A stretch of 64,000 nucleotides of DNA. Origin: Fluviibacter sp039805865. GTDB lineage: Bacteria; Pseudomonadota; Gammaproteobacteria; Burkholderiales; Rhodocyclaceae. The notes under the pieces are model-generated. The model was given only the letters and a program-made list of their open reading frames with translations. It made no database searches and had not been told where the DNA came from. Both the position numbers and the translations under genes were made by a program. The stretch covers positions 1 through 64,000 of the forward strand of contig JBDLTI010000001.1 of the NCBI GenBank assembly GCA_039805865.1, read 5' to 3'. Numbering within the stretch: position 1 is the first letter of the stretch; every line of letters starts with the position of its first letter. Shown here piece after piece: positions 16,113 to 24,274 of this stretch.

Positions 16113-17015
16113 GTGTTGAATAAGACCTGCGGGTGGTTAGGCCGGACGTTGAGCCGCTGCCTGTGGGCTGCTTGCGTGATAGCGGTTGTTTTTGCTGGTG
16201 CCGTGCAGGCGCAGGAGATTGAGGCGCGCCTTTATTCGAACGCACCCATCAACTATAACTTTCTGGGTGTGGGTTTTACACAGGTCACCACCAATAAGTT
16301 TCAGCTCAATACAGAGGTGCTGGCCTATAACCGCACCTTCGATTTCTTCGGGCAATCCGGCAAGGTCAATCTGATCGTGCCCTACGCCCAGTTGCACGGA
16401 CATACGACCACCGGCAGTCAGGTGATTAGCGGTTCGTCGGTGGGCCTGACAGACCCGATCATCCGATTGGCGACGAATCTGTATGGTGCACCGGCGTTAT
16501 CGGTAGAAGAGTTCAAGCATTACCAGCAGGATCTGATTATTGGCGCCAATCTATCGGCAGCATTGCCCTGGGGGGAGTACAACAGCAATCAGCTGTTTAA
16601 TGTGGGTGCGAACCGCAGCTTCATTCAACCGGGGCTGGGCGTGTCACAGGGCAAGGGGCCGTGGCGTTTCGAGCTTTCCGGGGATGCAACGTTCTTTTCT
16701 AACAACAATAATTTCTATGGCGGCAATGTGTTGTCGCAGAACCCGATTTATTCCGGCACGGGCCATGTGATTTATTACTTTCCCTCTACGGCCTGGTTAT
16801 CAACCGATATCACGTATTACTCGGGTGGGCAGAGTTTTGTGAACGGTATGCAGAAGAATAATGCGCAGGAGAACTGGTTGTTTGGTGCCACCTTCTCTAT
16901 GCCGATCAACACCAATAATGCGATCAAGTTTCATGCAGCAGAAGGCAGTTTCTTTAATCAGGGCCAGTACTACACGATGTACGGCGTGGTCTGGCAATTT
17001 CGCTGGGCGGATTGA
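16113..17015 (+). CDS. Outer-membrane protein, phenol MetA-type transporter family
   Basis: A 300-residue protein with a cleavable signal peptide (cationic start, hydrophobic core, cleavage after VQA near residue 34) and a body of alternating aromatic and polar strands ending in YYTMYGVVWQFRW, as in outer-membrane barrels. It resembles the family named after the MetA protein of phenol degradation, whose members are poorly defined transporters. A GTG start is used. It is directly behind the WYL regulator, which may control it. No aromatic-degradation genes are nearby, so phenol is not implied. Confidence 0.75.
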   Translation: MLNKTCGWLGRTLSRCLWAACVIAVVFAGAVQAQEIEARLYSNAPINYNFLGVGFTQVTTNKFQLNTEVLAYNRTFDFFGQSGKVNLIVPYAQLHGHTTTGSQVISGSSVGLTDPIIRLATNLYGAPALSVEEFKHYQQDLIIGANLSAALPWGEYNSNQLFNVGANRSFIQPGLGVSQGKGPWRFELSGDATFFSNNNNFYGGNVLSQNPIYSGTGHVIYYFPSTAWLSTDITYYSGGQSFVNGMQKNNAQENWLFGATFSMPINTNNAIKFHAAEGSFFNQGQYYTMYGVVWQFRWAD

Positions 17016-17264
17016 TCAGCTAGCGCTGCCCGTAACCGGGTAGCAACCGCCTTTGTTGCCAGGTACAAAGACACAGCGATAACGTGTGCCGCGGCAGTCG
17101 GCGTACCAGCTCTGGATGTTGTCAAAAGCCCCGGAGTCTTTACTGACCACTTTGACCTGCTCTGGTTTGCAGCCCACGGAAGAGGCCGTTGCCGTGCGCT
17201 CCCATGCCGAGGAGCCACAACCGGTACACAAGGCGATGAGCAAGAAGAGCGTGAGTCTGCGCAT
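17016..17264 (-). CDS. Small cysteine-rich putative lipoprotein
   Basis: An 82-residue product with a short hydrophobic signal and a probable lipidation Cys at residue 16 (ALCTGC, not an ideal lipobox). The mature part has four further Cys (VGCKPEQVKVV, WYADCRGTRYRCVF, KGGCYPV), suggesting two disulphides in the periplasm. It starts 7 bases after the comM stop and its stop abuts the convergent outer-membrane gene. I do not recognise a named family; the true start is taken at the signal sequence, not at upstream Mets. Confidence 0.7.
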   Translation of the reverse strand: MRRLTLFLLIALCTGCGSSAWERTATASSVGCKPEQVKVVSKDSGAFDNIQSWYADCRGTRYRCVFVPGNKGGCYPVTGSAS

Positions 17265-17271
17265 AGGATAT

Positions 17272-18768
17272 TTATTGACGGCCGGTCTGTTGGCGGAACT
17301 GGATGGCTTCGGCGATATGTGCCGCGGTAATGTCGGGTGTACCGGCCAGATCGGCGATGGTGCGGGCAACTCGTAGCAGCCGGTGGTAAGCGCGTGCAGA
17401 TAGACCCAGCCGGTTAACAGCCTGATTGAGCAGGGTTTGTCCGGCAGCATCAGGTTTGGCGTGTTTTTCCAGGTCTTTGCCATCGAGTTGGGCATTGATA
17501 GTCCCTTGCCTTCGGAGGGCAATCGTCGTTGCCGCAATAACGCGCTCACGCACGGTGGCAGAAGTTTCGCCAGGAGCCGCCTGTGCCAGATCAGCCGAGG
17601 AAAGCGCAGGGACATCGATGCATAAATCGATGCGGTCCAGCAGTGGACCCGATAGCCGGTTGCGGTAACGCTGCACCTGTTCTGGTGTACAGCGACAGGC
17701 GCGAGTTGGGTGTCCCTGATAACCGCAGGGGCACGGGTTCATGGCGGCGATCAGTTGAAAGGCCGCCGGATAATTAGCACGGCGGTTGGCGCGGGCGATG
17801 TGCACTTCGCCGGTTTCAAGCGGTTCACGTAGCGACTCCAGAACGCGTCGATCAAACTCGGGGAGTTCATCCAGAAAAAGCACGCCACCGGTAGCGAGCG
17901 AGATTTCACCGGGCAGCGCCTGGCTACCACCACCAATCACCGCGGCGGGTGATGCACTGTGGTGGGGTGCACGGAAAGGCCGTTCCCCAAAACGTTCCGG
18001 GTTAAAGATACCGGCCAGCGAGAGGATGCCCGCGGAGGTAAGCGCGCCGGGCGCATCGAGTGGCGGCAGAATACCCGGTAAGCGGGTGGCTAGCATGGAT
18101 TTACCGGTGCCCGGTGGGCCGAGCATGAGTAGCGCATGGCCACCAGTTGCAGCAATTTCCAGTGCGCGGCGTGCCTGAGCCTGTCCTTTGACATCGGAGA
18201 GATCGGGGTAGGACGCTAGGTGACTGAGGTCGGGCTTCTTGGGCGGTGGGAGTTGGTCTTCGCCCATGAGATGCGCACAGACTTCGCGCAGTGTGTGGGC
18301 AATGCGGACGGAGGCGCCTTCAGCGAGAGCTGCTTCGGTACCGGAGGCCTCGGGCAGAATCAGCGTGCGGTCGGCCTGATGGCTGGCCAGTGCTAACGCC
18401 AGCGCGCCACGCACCGGACGCAAGCTGCCGGTGAGTGAAAGTTCGCCCGCAAATTCGTAATCATTCAGATTGAGGGCCGGCAGTTGACCGGATGCCGCTA
18501 GCAAGCCCAGTGCGATCGGTAAATCAAAACGTCCCGAGTCTTTAGGTAGATCGGCGGGCGCCAGATTCACGGTAATGCGCCGTGCGGGAAATTCAAAGCC
18601 GGAGCTGAGGAGTGCCGCACGAACCCGATCACGGGCCTCGCGCACTTCGGCATCGGCCAACCCCACGAGACTGAATGCGGGCAGGCCGTTGGCCACATGC
18701 ACCTCCACCACAACGGGGGGTGCCTGCAGGCCATCCAGCGCTCGTGTATGAATGAGCGCTAGTGTCAT
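17272..18768 (-). CDS. comM: ComM/YifB-family AAA+ helicase
   Basis: In Vibrio and relatives ComM is a hexameric helicase that extends heteroduplex during natural transformation; the family is widespread also in species not known to be competent. The 498-residue product has the N-terminal Lon-like fold (SLVGLADAEVREARDRVRAAL), Walker A GPPGTGKS (217-224), Walker B LFLDELPEF, and a C-terminal Mg-chelatase-type region ending LRVARTIADLAG. It starts 3 bases after the ubiK stop, so it is translationally linked to ubiK. Confidence 0.93.
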   Translation of the reverse strand: MTLALIHTRALDGLQAPPVVVEVHVANGLPAFSLVGLADAEVREARDRVRAALLSSGFEFPARRITVNLAPADLPKDSGRFDLPIALGLLAASGQLPALNLNDYEFAGELSLTGSLRPVRGALALALASHQADRTLILPEASGTEAALAEGASVRIAHTLREVCAHLMGEDQLPPPKKPDLSHLASYPDLSDVKGQAQARRALEIAATGGHALLMLGPPGTGKSMLATRLPGILPPLDAPGALTSAGILSLAGIFNPERFGERPFRAPHHSASPAAVIGGGSQALPGEISLATGGVLFLDELPEFDRRVLESLREPLETGEVHIARANRRANYPAAFQLIAAMNPCPCGYQGHPTRACRCTPEQVQRYRNRLSGPLLDRIDLCIDVPALSSADLAQAAPGETSATVRERVIAATTIALRRQGTINAQLDGKDLEKHAKPDAAGQTLLNQAVNRLGLSARAYHRLLRVARTIADLAGTPDITAAHIAEAIQFRQQTGRQ

Positions 18769-18771
18769 AAC

Positions 18772-19008
18772 TTACTTCGGTTTGTTTTCCAGTTCATCCA
18801 GGCGGGCGGTGAGCTGATCCACCAGCTGGCGGGTGCGCGCCAGTACGTTGGCCTGGGTGTCGAATTCTTCGCGCGTCACCAGATCGAGTTTGCTGAAGAA
18901 GCTGCTCATCATGCTGCGCACATTTTTTTCAATATCGGCGGCCGGGCTGTTGGCGATGAGGCCAGAAATACGCTGAGTAAAGTCTTCAAACATTTTTGGG
19001 TCAAGCAT
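18772..19008 (-). CDS. ubiK: Ubiquinone biosynthesis accessory factor UbiK (BMFP family)
   Basis: UbiK is a small coiled-coil lipid-binding protein that assists ubiquinone assembly. The 78-residue product has an N-terminal amphipathic part (MLDPKMFEDFTQRISGLI) and a C-terminal coiled coil (LVTREEFDTQANVLARTRQL through LDELENK), the hallmark of the family. The start at 19008 is favoured over upstream Mets because it gives the family N-terminus and has GGAG 11 bases before it. Heads the ubiK-comM-lipoprotein unit and is divergent from the porin-glnK-amtB unit. Confidence 0.88.
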   Translation of the reverse strand: MLDPKMFEDFTQRISGLIANSPAADIEKNVRSMMSSFFSKLDLVTREEFDTQANVLARTRQLVDQLTARLDELENKPK

Positions 19009-19100
19009 CTTGCATCGCTCCGCAGTTAACCGAGTTTTGTGGAGTCTAGCATGCAGTGTGCGCAGCATTAAGCCAGCTGCGTCTGGTGCATGGGGTTTGC

Positions 19101-19115
19101 GCACCACACTGGTGC
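19101..19115 (+). promoter_or_regulatory. NtrC enhancer site, perfect consensus
   Basis: GCACCACACTGGTGC matches all 12 defined positions of GCACCA-N3-TGGTGC. It is centred about 220 bases upstream of the sigma-54 start point of the porin gene. Further half-sites (TGGTGC at 19084 and 19164) flank it. Confidence 0.85.
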
Positions 19116-19302
19116 GATAAGCGTTCGTTAAGGTGGCAACGCCCCGTCACGGTGCGCACGAAATGGTGCGCTGCGATAAGAAGCGAGGTGTCTTCGACGT
19201 GCCGAAACTTGTAAAAGAGGTCGTTGCGAGAGGCTATCTGCTTCAGAATAAATTGTTTGATAACAACAGGCTATGAGTTTTTTTGGACGTCAAAGCAAAA
19301 GT

Positions 19303-19318
19303 TGGCACGGTCTGTGCA
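19303..19318 (+). promoter_or_regulatory. Sigma-54 promoter of the porin-glnK-amtB unit
   Basis: TGGCACGGTCTGTGCA has GG (19304-19305) and GC (19316-19317) separated by exactly 10 bases, and matches the consensus at nearly all positions. A start near 19328 gives a leader of about 41 bases to the ATG at 19369 and excludes longer versions of the porin frame. Confidence 0.85.
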
Positions 19319-19368
19319 TTAAAAGCTCCGTATCAATTAAATTTTTCTTTTCGCATAAGGATATGACC

Positions 19369-20265
19369 ATGACCTTCAAGAAAACACTTCTCGCAGCCTC
19401 GCTGGCCGCCATGTCGATGGCTGCTGTTGCTCAAACCGCTGATGCGAGCAAGGACGCAGCAGAAACTGCAGCCAGCACAGATTGGGCACTAACAGCTAAC
19501 GTAACTTTAGCCAGCAGCTACCGTTTCCGTGGTGTCGATCAGACTTTCAATCAGCCTGCTGTCCAAGCTGGTGTTGATTTAAGCATGCCCTATGGCTTCT
19601 ATGTCGGTAACTGGAACTCGAACGTAAACGGTAATGCGGCTGGTATGCCGGGTGGCAATATAGAGATGGACCTCTATGGTGGTTGGAAGTATGCTTTCAC
19701 TGAAGATGTGGGTCTGGATACCGGTGTGATCAATTATTTCTACCCAGGCAGTAAAACGACTCAAACTCAGTTCGAGCCTGGCGCGGCTGCAAGCTACGGT
19801 ACCAAAAATGGTATGGTCTATAACCTTGAGTACTACGTTGGAACGAATTGGAAGACGGTTAGCCTGAAGCAGTTCTTTGCGTTGACGGACTATTTCAATC
19901 TTCAAGGCGTTAATGGTGCAAGCACTGCTGGTTCTGGTTACACAGATCTGCGTGGTACGTACGATCTGAGTGACTTACATCCAGTGCTAAGCGGCTTTGG
20001 CCTTCTGGGCCATGTTGGCTATTTCTACATGAATAAATATAGCCAAGCAAACTATGCTGACTGGGAGCTGGGTGTAACCAAAGACTTTGGACAGGGTTGG
20101 AATGCAAAAGTTTCATACATCGAAGCCTCAACAAATGGAAATTGCAACAATGGGGTAAATCCTCAGTTTTACTGCTTCAGTAAGCAAGGTAACGGCTACG
20201 GGAATTCTTCCACACAAAATGCAGGCCAAGCAACCTATATGGTTACTGTGGGCCGTACGTTCTAA
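19369..20265 (+). CDS. TorF-family putative outer-membrane porin
   Basis: A 298-residue outer-membrane protein with a clear signal peptide (MTFKKTLLAASLAAMSMAAVAQTA, cleavage near VAQ) and a beta-rich body opening with ALTANVTLASSYRFRGVDQ, the signature of the family, and ending in a terminal Phe (MVTVGRTF) typical of barrels. The ATG at 19369 is preferred over the ATG at 19363 because AAGGA lies 7 bases before it. It is the first gene of a nitrogen-regulated unit with glnK and amtB, which suggests a channel for a nitrogen compound; the substrate is not established. Confidence 0.85.
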   Translation: MTFKKTLLAASLAAMSMAAVAQTADASKDAAETAASTDWALTANVTLASSYRFRGVDQTFNQPAVQAGVDLSMPYGFYVGNWNSNVNGNAAGMPGGNIEMDLYGGWKYAFTEDVGLDTGVINYFYPGSKTTQTQFEPGAAASYGTKNGMVYNLEYYVGTNWKTVSLKQFFALTDYFNLQGVNGASTAGSGYTDLRGTYDLSDLHPVLSGFGLLGHVGYFYMNKYSQANYADWELGVTKDFGQGWNAKVSYIEASTNGNCNNGVNPQFYCFSKQGNGYGNSSTQNAGQATYMVTVGRTF

Positions 20266-20278
20266 CCAAGCCCGAAAC

Positions 20279-20303
20279 GGGGCTCATCCACACGATGAAC
20301 CCC
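20279..20303 (+). other. Hairpin between porin and glnK
   Basis: Ten-base arms GGGGCTCATC and GATGAACCCC pair with one mismatch around a 5-base loop. No T run follows, so it is more likely an mRNA-stability or processing element than a terminator. It could give different levels of porin and GlnK from one transcript. Confidence 0.5.
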
Positions 20304-20334
20304 ATAAGAATCAAATTACTTAAGGAACCAGTTC

Positions 20335-20673
20335 ATGAAACTCGTTACCGCAATCATCAAGCCGTTCAAGCTGGACGAAGTGCGTGAAGCGCTTGCCGCT
20401 GTCGGCGTACAGGGCGTGACTGTGACCGAAGTCAAAGGCTTCGGTCGTCAGAAAGGCCATACCGAACTCTATCGCGGCGCTGAATATGTCGTCGATTTCT
20501 TGCCAAAGGTAAAGCTGGAAGCCGCTGTGGCTGACAACATCCTTGGGCAGGTGATCGAAGCCATTGAAAAGTCGGCTGCTACCGGCAAGATCGGCGACGG
20601 CAAGATTTTTGTCTTCCCGCTTGAAGAAGTGGTTCGTATCCGCACCGGCGAAACCGGTGAGACGGCCCTTTAA
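20335..20673 (+). CDS. glnK: PII nitrogen-regulatory protein GlnK
   Basis: PII proteins are trimeric sensors of 2-oxoglutarate and ATP/ADP; GlnK blocks AmtB when ammonium is plentiful. The 112-residue product has the canonical N-terminus MKLVTAIIKPFKLDEVREAL, a T-loop with Tyr51 (ELYRGAEY) as likely uridylylation site, the B-loop GKIGDGKIF and C-terminal VVRIRTGE. AAGGAA precedes the ATG. It lies 20 bases before amtB, the conserved pairing, and downstream of the sigma-54/NtrC promoter at 19303. Confidence 0.95.
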   Translation: MKLVTAIIKPFKLDEVREALAAVGVQGVTVTEVKGFGRQKGHTELYRGAEYVVDFLPKVKLEAAVADNILGQVIEAIEKSAATGKIGDGKIFVFPLEEVVRIRTGETGETAL

Positions 20674-20693
20674 TCGAACCAAGGAGTTTATTC

Positions 20694-22094
20694 ATGAAAA
20701 AATATCTCGCAATGCTGCTACCGCTGCTAGCCAGTGGTGTAGCTCTGGCTGATCCGGCTGCTGCGGCACCGGTCATGAACAAGGCCGATAACGCCTGGAT
20801 CATGGTGTGTTCGGCGTTCGTGATTCTGATGTCGATCCCTGGTCTGGCACTGTTCTACGGGGGTCTCGTCCGTAAAAAGAACGTGCTGTCTTTGCTGATT
20901 CAGGTCTTTGTTGTCTTCTCGCTGGTGTCGTTGCTGTGGGTTGTCTACGGCTACAGCGTTGCATTCACCGAAGGTCATTCGCTATACAACGCTTTCTTCG
21001 GCTCGTTCGACAAGATCCTGCTCAAGGGAATTACTGGCGAAACACTGACCGGTACCTTCTCGAAAGGTGTAGCGATTCCTGAACTGACCTTTGTGGTCTT
21101 CCAGGGTGCGTTTGCTGCAATTACCTGCGCACTGATCGTGGGAGCCTGGGCGGAGCGTATCAAGTTCTCGGCTGTGCTGATTGGTATTGTGGCCTGGTTT
21201 ACGCTGGCCTATCTGCCGGTCGCACATATGGTGTGGTTCTGGGCGGGTCCGGATGCTTATACCTCGGCTGAAGCTGCTGAAGCGGCTGGTGCAACCGCAG
21301 GTTACCTGTTCCAGAAGGGCGCGCTTGATTTCGCTGGCGGTACGGTGGTGCACATCAATGCCGCTGTGGCTGGCCTGGTGGTTGCTGCGATTGCCGGCAA
21401 GCGGATCGGTTACGGTCGTGAAGCCATGTCGCCACACAACCTGACCTTCACCATGATCGGCGCCTCGCTGCTGTGGTTCGGTTGGTTCGGTTTCAACGCC
21501 GGTTCTGCGCTGGAAGCTAGCGGTGCTGCGTCGCTGGCCTTCGTGAATACCTGGGTTGCCACCGCTGCTGCAACACTGTCGTGGATGGCTGCCGAGTGGA
21601 TGATCAAGGGTAAACCTTCGATGTTGGGTGCTGCGTCTGGTGCCGTATCGGGTCTGGTTGCCATTACCCCAGCTGCTGGTTTTGTGGGTGTGGGTGGTGC
21701 CATCATCATCGGTCTGATTGGCGGCGTAGTCTGTCTGTGGGGTGCTTCAGGCCTCAAGAAGATGCTCAAGGTCGACGACTCTCTGGATGTGTTTGGTATT
21801 CACGGCGTGGGCGGTATCACGGGTGCGCTGTTGACGGGTGTGTTTGCAGACCCGGCGCTTGGCGGCTCAGGTATCTACGACTACGTAACGAATGCAGTTG
21901 CCGAAGGATATTCGATCGCTGATCAGGTTGTGATTCAGGCGACTGCCGTCGGAACGACAATTGTCTGGTCGGGTGTGGTGGCTTTCGTAGTCTTCAAGCT
22001 ACTGGATGTTGTTATTGGTCTACGTGTTCCTGAAGATGAGGAACGTGAAGGCCTAGATGTCACCTCCCACGGTGAAAACGCGTATCACGATTAA
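20694..22094 (+). CDS. amtB: Ammonium transporter AmtB
   Basis: A trimeric inner-membrane channel for ammonium. The 466-residue product has a cleavable signal peptide (LLASGVALA) and eleven expected membrane helices. Conserved elements are visible: LFYGGLVRKKN after the first helix, the pore twin histidines in LPVAHMVWFW and IHGVGGITGALLTG, and the WFGWFGFNAGS signature. AAGGAG lies before the ATG. It ends the porin-glnK-amtB unit and is followed by a strong terminator at 22153. Confidence 0.96.
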   Translation: MKKYLAMLLPLLASGVALADPAAAAPVMNKADNAWIMVCSAFVILMSIPGLALFYGGLVRKKNVLSLLIQVFVVFSLVSLLWVVYGYSVAFTEGHSLYNAFFGSFDKILLKGITGETLTGTFSKGVAIPELTFVVFQGAFAAITCALIVGAWAERIKFSAVLIGIVAWFTLAYLPVAHMVWFWAGPDAYTSAEAAEAAGATAGYLFQKGALDFAGGTVVHINAAVAGLVVAAIAGKRIGYGREAMSPHNLTFTMIGASLLWFGWFGFNAGSALEASGAASLAFVNTWVATAAATLSWMAAEWMIKGKPSMLGAASGAVSGLVAITPAAGFVGVGGAIIIGLIGGVVCLWGASGLKKMLKVDDSLDVFGIHGVGGITGALLTGVFADPALGGSGIYDYVTNAVAEGYSIADQVVIQATAVGTTIVWSGVVAFVVFKLLDVVIGLRVPEDEEREGLDVTSHGENAYHD

Positions 22095-22152
22095 TGGTCG
22101 GTCGTTGTATGCAAGAGTAGTTCTTTAGAGTTTCTCCTCTCCGTGTGGATTT

Positions 22153-22181
22153 GGCGGGTTCTTCGGAACCCGCCTTTTTTA
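22153..22181 (+). terminator. Rho-independent terminator of amtB
   Basis: GGCGGGTTC pairs perfectly with GAACCCGCC around a TTCG tetraloop and is followed by six T. It ends the nitrogen unit just before the convergent DUF2721 gene. Confidence 0.95.
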
Positions 22182-22182
22182 T

Positions 22183-22638
22183 TCAGGAGCGCGGCGGGAG
22201 TGAGTGACCGAAATAGCGGATGGTCGTGGCCACTTTGATTTCACCGAGAAAGAATGCCAGCGAGCCCATCAGGCAGAGCATGGCCAGAATAAAGAGCGCG
22301 GTGACGACATCGCCAAAGACCGACTGACTGGGAAACAGCTGGCTGGTAAAGATGACCAGAATGACCGCACACACAAAGAAGGCAGACATCGTAGCCAGTG
22401 TGATGGCGGTATTGATGAGCGAATTGCGCTTCGCCAGTTTTAAGAGCTCGTGTGCGTACCAGCTGGGGTCATGGCCCTCGGAGACCCAGTGATCGAGCTG
22501 GCGACCCCGATCAATGACGCGCGAGAGGCGCGTTGTGAGCACAGACAGCACAGCACCAACGCCAGTGAGTAGAAACACGGGTGCGACGGCCATTTGTACA
22601 ACGTGAGCAATATCAGTAACGGGCTGACCGGTGATCAT
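22183..22638 (-). CDS. DUF2721 inner-membrane protein
   Basis: A 151-residue membrane protein with three hydrophobic segments (about 12-33, 75-100, 108-132). The first is followed by TTRLSRVIDRGRQLD, the recognisable DUF2721 signature. The function is unknown. CAGGAG precedes the ATG. It lies 55 bases downstream of purU on the same strand and could be in its transcript, although no functional link is evident. Confidence 0.8.
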   Translation of the reverse strand: MITGQPVTDIAHVVQMAVAPVFLLTGVGAVLSVLTTRLSRVIDRGRQLDHWVSEGHDPSWYAHELLKLAKRNSLINTAITLATMSAFFVCAVILVIFTSQLFPSQSVFGDVVTALFILAMLCLMGSLAFFLGEIKVATTIRYFGHSLPPRS

Positions 22639-22693
22639 GAGAGCTCCTGCAGCAGGATGCGCCCCCGGTTAGCGTAATCGTCCGGGCGGCGGA

Positions 22694-23566
22694 TTAACGG
22701 AAAACGATGGTTTTGTTGCCGTGAATCAGCACGCGGCCTTCCAGATGATTGCGAAGGCCTCGAGCCAACACTGTTTTTTCAATATCTTTACCATAGCGCA
22801 CCATGTCTTCCACAGAGTCGGAGTGATCGATACGGATCACATCCTGCTCGATGATCGGACCCTGGTCCAGATCGGCCGTGACGTAATGACAGGTGGCACC
22901 GATCAGTTTGACACCCCGTTCCCAGGCCTGGTGATAAGGCTTGGCACCCACAAAAGAAGGCAAGAATGAGTGGTGAATATTGATGATGCGGCCAGAGAAT
23001 TGGCTGCACAGTTCCGGTGACAGAATCTGCATGTAGCGAGCGAGCACCATCACATCGGCTTGTGCGTCGGTACACAGCTGGCTGATGCGGGCGTAGGCCT
23101 CGGTTTTGTTCTCGGGCGTAACCGGTACGTGGTTGAACGGAATGCCATGCCACTCGACGAAGCCGCGCAGTGTTTCGTGATTCGAGATGATGCAGGGGAT
23201 CTCGATATCCAGTTCCTTCGACTGCCAGCGGGCTAGCAGATCGTAAAGACAGTGTTCCTGTTTGGATACCAGAATCACCACGCGCTTACGCTTGGCCGAG
23301 TCTGAAATCTTCCAGGTCATGTTGAATTCGTCGGCCACGGGTTTGAACGCAGCTTTCAATCCGTCGAGATCAAACGGCAGCGAGTCGGCCTTGATTTCCA
23401 GACGCATGAAGTAGGCGGCAACACCGTCTTCGTTGGGCGGCTCGGAGTGCAGCGTGGTTTCGAGAATCCAGCCGCCGTGCTTGGCAAAGAAGCCGGAAAC
23501 GGCCGCCACAATGCCGACACGATCCGGGCAGGAGGCGGTGAGGGTATAGAAACGTTCGCGATGCAT
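22694..23566 (-). CDS. purU: Formyltetrahydrofolate deformylase PurU
   Basis: PurU hydrolyses 10-formyltetrahydrofolate to formate and tetrahydrofolate, balancing one-carbon pools and supplying formate to PurT, whose gene is also in this window (62265). The 290-residue product has an N-terminal ACT domain (LTASCPDRVGIVAAVSGFFA) and a C-terminal formyltransferase fold with NIHHSFLPSFVGAKPYHQA and the catalytic-region motif GATCHYVTADLDQGPIIEQ. It starts 17 bases after the thrH stop, so the two are probably co-transcribed. Confidence 0.96.
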   Translation of the reverse strand: MHRERFYTLTASCPDRVGIVAAVSGFFAKHGGWILETTLHSEPPNEDGVAAYFMRLEIKADSLPFDLDGLKAAFKPVADEFNMTWKISDSAKRKRVVILVSKQEHCLYDLLARWQSKELDIEIPCIISNHETLRGFVEWHGIPFNHVPVTPENKTEAYARISQLCTDAQADVMVLARYMQILSPELCSQFSGRIINIHHSFLPSFVGAKPYHQAWERGVKLIGATCHYVTADLDQGPIIEQDVIRIDHSDSVEDMVRYGKDIEKTVLARGLRNHLEGRVLIHGNKTIVFR

Positions 23567-23583
23567 GCGCCGACCCGATGTGA

Positions 23584-24192
23584 TTAGATGCGTGCCGAAG
23601 CGCTACGGATGGCGTCGTTCAGTTCGCTGTAGCTCATGGTTACCGGGAATTGCGGGAATTCGCGGATCACGTTTTCTGGTGGGTGGAACAGGATGCCGGC
23701 GTGGGCCTCGCCCAGCATGGCCGTGTCGTTGTACGAGTCACCGGCTGCCATCACCTTGAAGTTCAGACCCTTGAAGGCCTTGACGGCGGCGCGCTTCTGA
23801 TCCGGCATGCGCAGGTGGTAGTTGACCAGCATGCCTTCAGCATCGGCTTCCAGCTTGTGGCAGAACAGCGCTGGCATGTTTAGCTGGTTCATCAGCGGCA
23901 TGGCAAATTCGTAGAAGGTGTCCGACAGAATGATCACCTGGAAATCCTGACGCAGTTGATCCAGGAAATCCTTGGCGCCGGGCATGGGGCCCATTTCGGC
24001 GATGACCTTCTGGATGTCTGGCAGGCCGAGCTTGCTTTCGCGCAGGATGTCCAGGCGGTATTTCATCAGTTTGTCGTAGTCCGGTTCGTCGCGCGTAGTT
24101 CGGCGTAGCGCTTCAATGCCCGTGCGGTTGGCGAATTCGATCCAGATTTCCGGAACAAGCACACCTTCAAGATCAAGACAGACGATTTGCAC
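23584..24192 (-). CDS. thrH: Phosphoserine phosphatase / homoserine phosphotransferase ThrH
   Basis: ThrH is a HAD-family enzyme first described in Pseudomonas that dephosphorylates phosphoserine and can transfer the phosphate to homoserine. The 202-residue product starts MQIVCLDLEGVLVPEIW (motif I with DLEG), has SDTFYEF as motif II, a Lys in PDQKRAAVKAF and AAGDSYNDTAML as motif III. These features separate ThrH from classical SerB. It is divergent from the gene at 24275, with a palindrome in between. Confidence 0.93.
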   Translation of the reverse strand: MQIVCLDLEGVLVPEIWIEFANRTGIEALRRTTRDEPDYDKLMKYRLDILRESKLGLPDIQKVIAEMGPMPGAKDFLDQLRQDFQVIILSDTFYEFAMPLMNQLNMPALFCHKLEADAEGMLVNYHLRMPDQKRAAVKAFKGLNFKVMAAGDSYNDTAMLGEAHAGILFHPPENVIREFPQFPVTMSYSELNDAIRSASARI

Positions 24193-24226
24193 GGCGGGAC
24201 TCCCGATGAAAATAGAAATAGTTAAG

Positions 24227-24241
24227 GGGTAAATTTTACCC
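24227..24241. promoter_or_regulatory. Perfect palindrome GGGTAAA-T-TTTACCC between thrH and 24275
   Basis: Seven-base arms around one base, located 35 bases before thrH and 34 bases before the divergent gene. It is well placed to act as an operator for both. No regulator can be named. Confidence 0.5.
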
Positions 24242-24259
24242 GATCACGCCTGCCTGCCC

Positions 24260-24265
24260 TACAAT
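24260..24265 (+). promoter_or_regulatory. -10 element TACAAT just before the gene at 24275
   Basis: TACAAT ends 9 bases before the ATG, so the transcript would begin at or next to the start codon. No Shine-Dalgarno sequence is present. The arrangement is like that of rep at 1331. Confidence 0.4.
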
Positions 24266-24274
24266 GCTGGGCGC

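Noticed and set aside
19156..19169. GCACGAAATGGTGC as a second full NtrC site before the porin gene
   Set aside because: The half-sites are separated by 6 bases instead of 7, so they face wrongly for one NtrC dimer; kept only as a half-site (TGGTGC).
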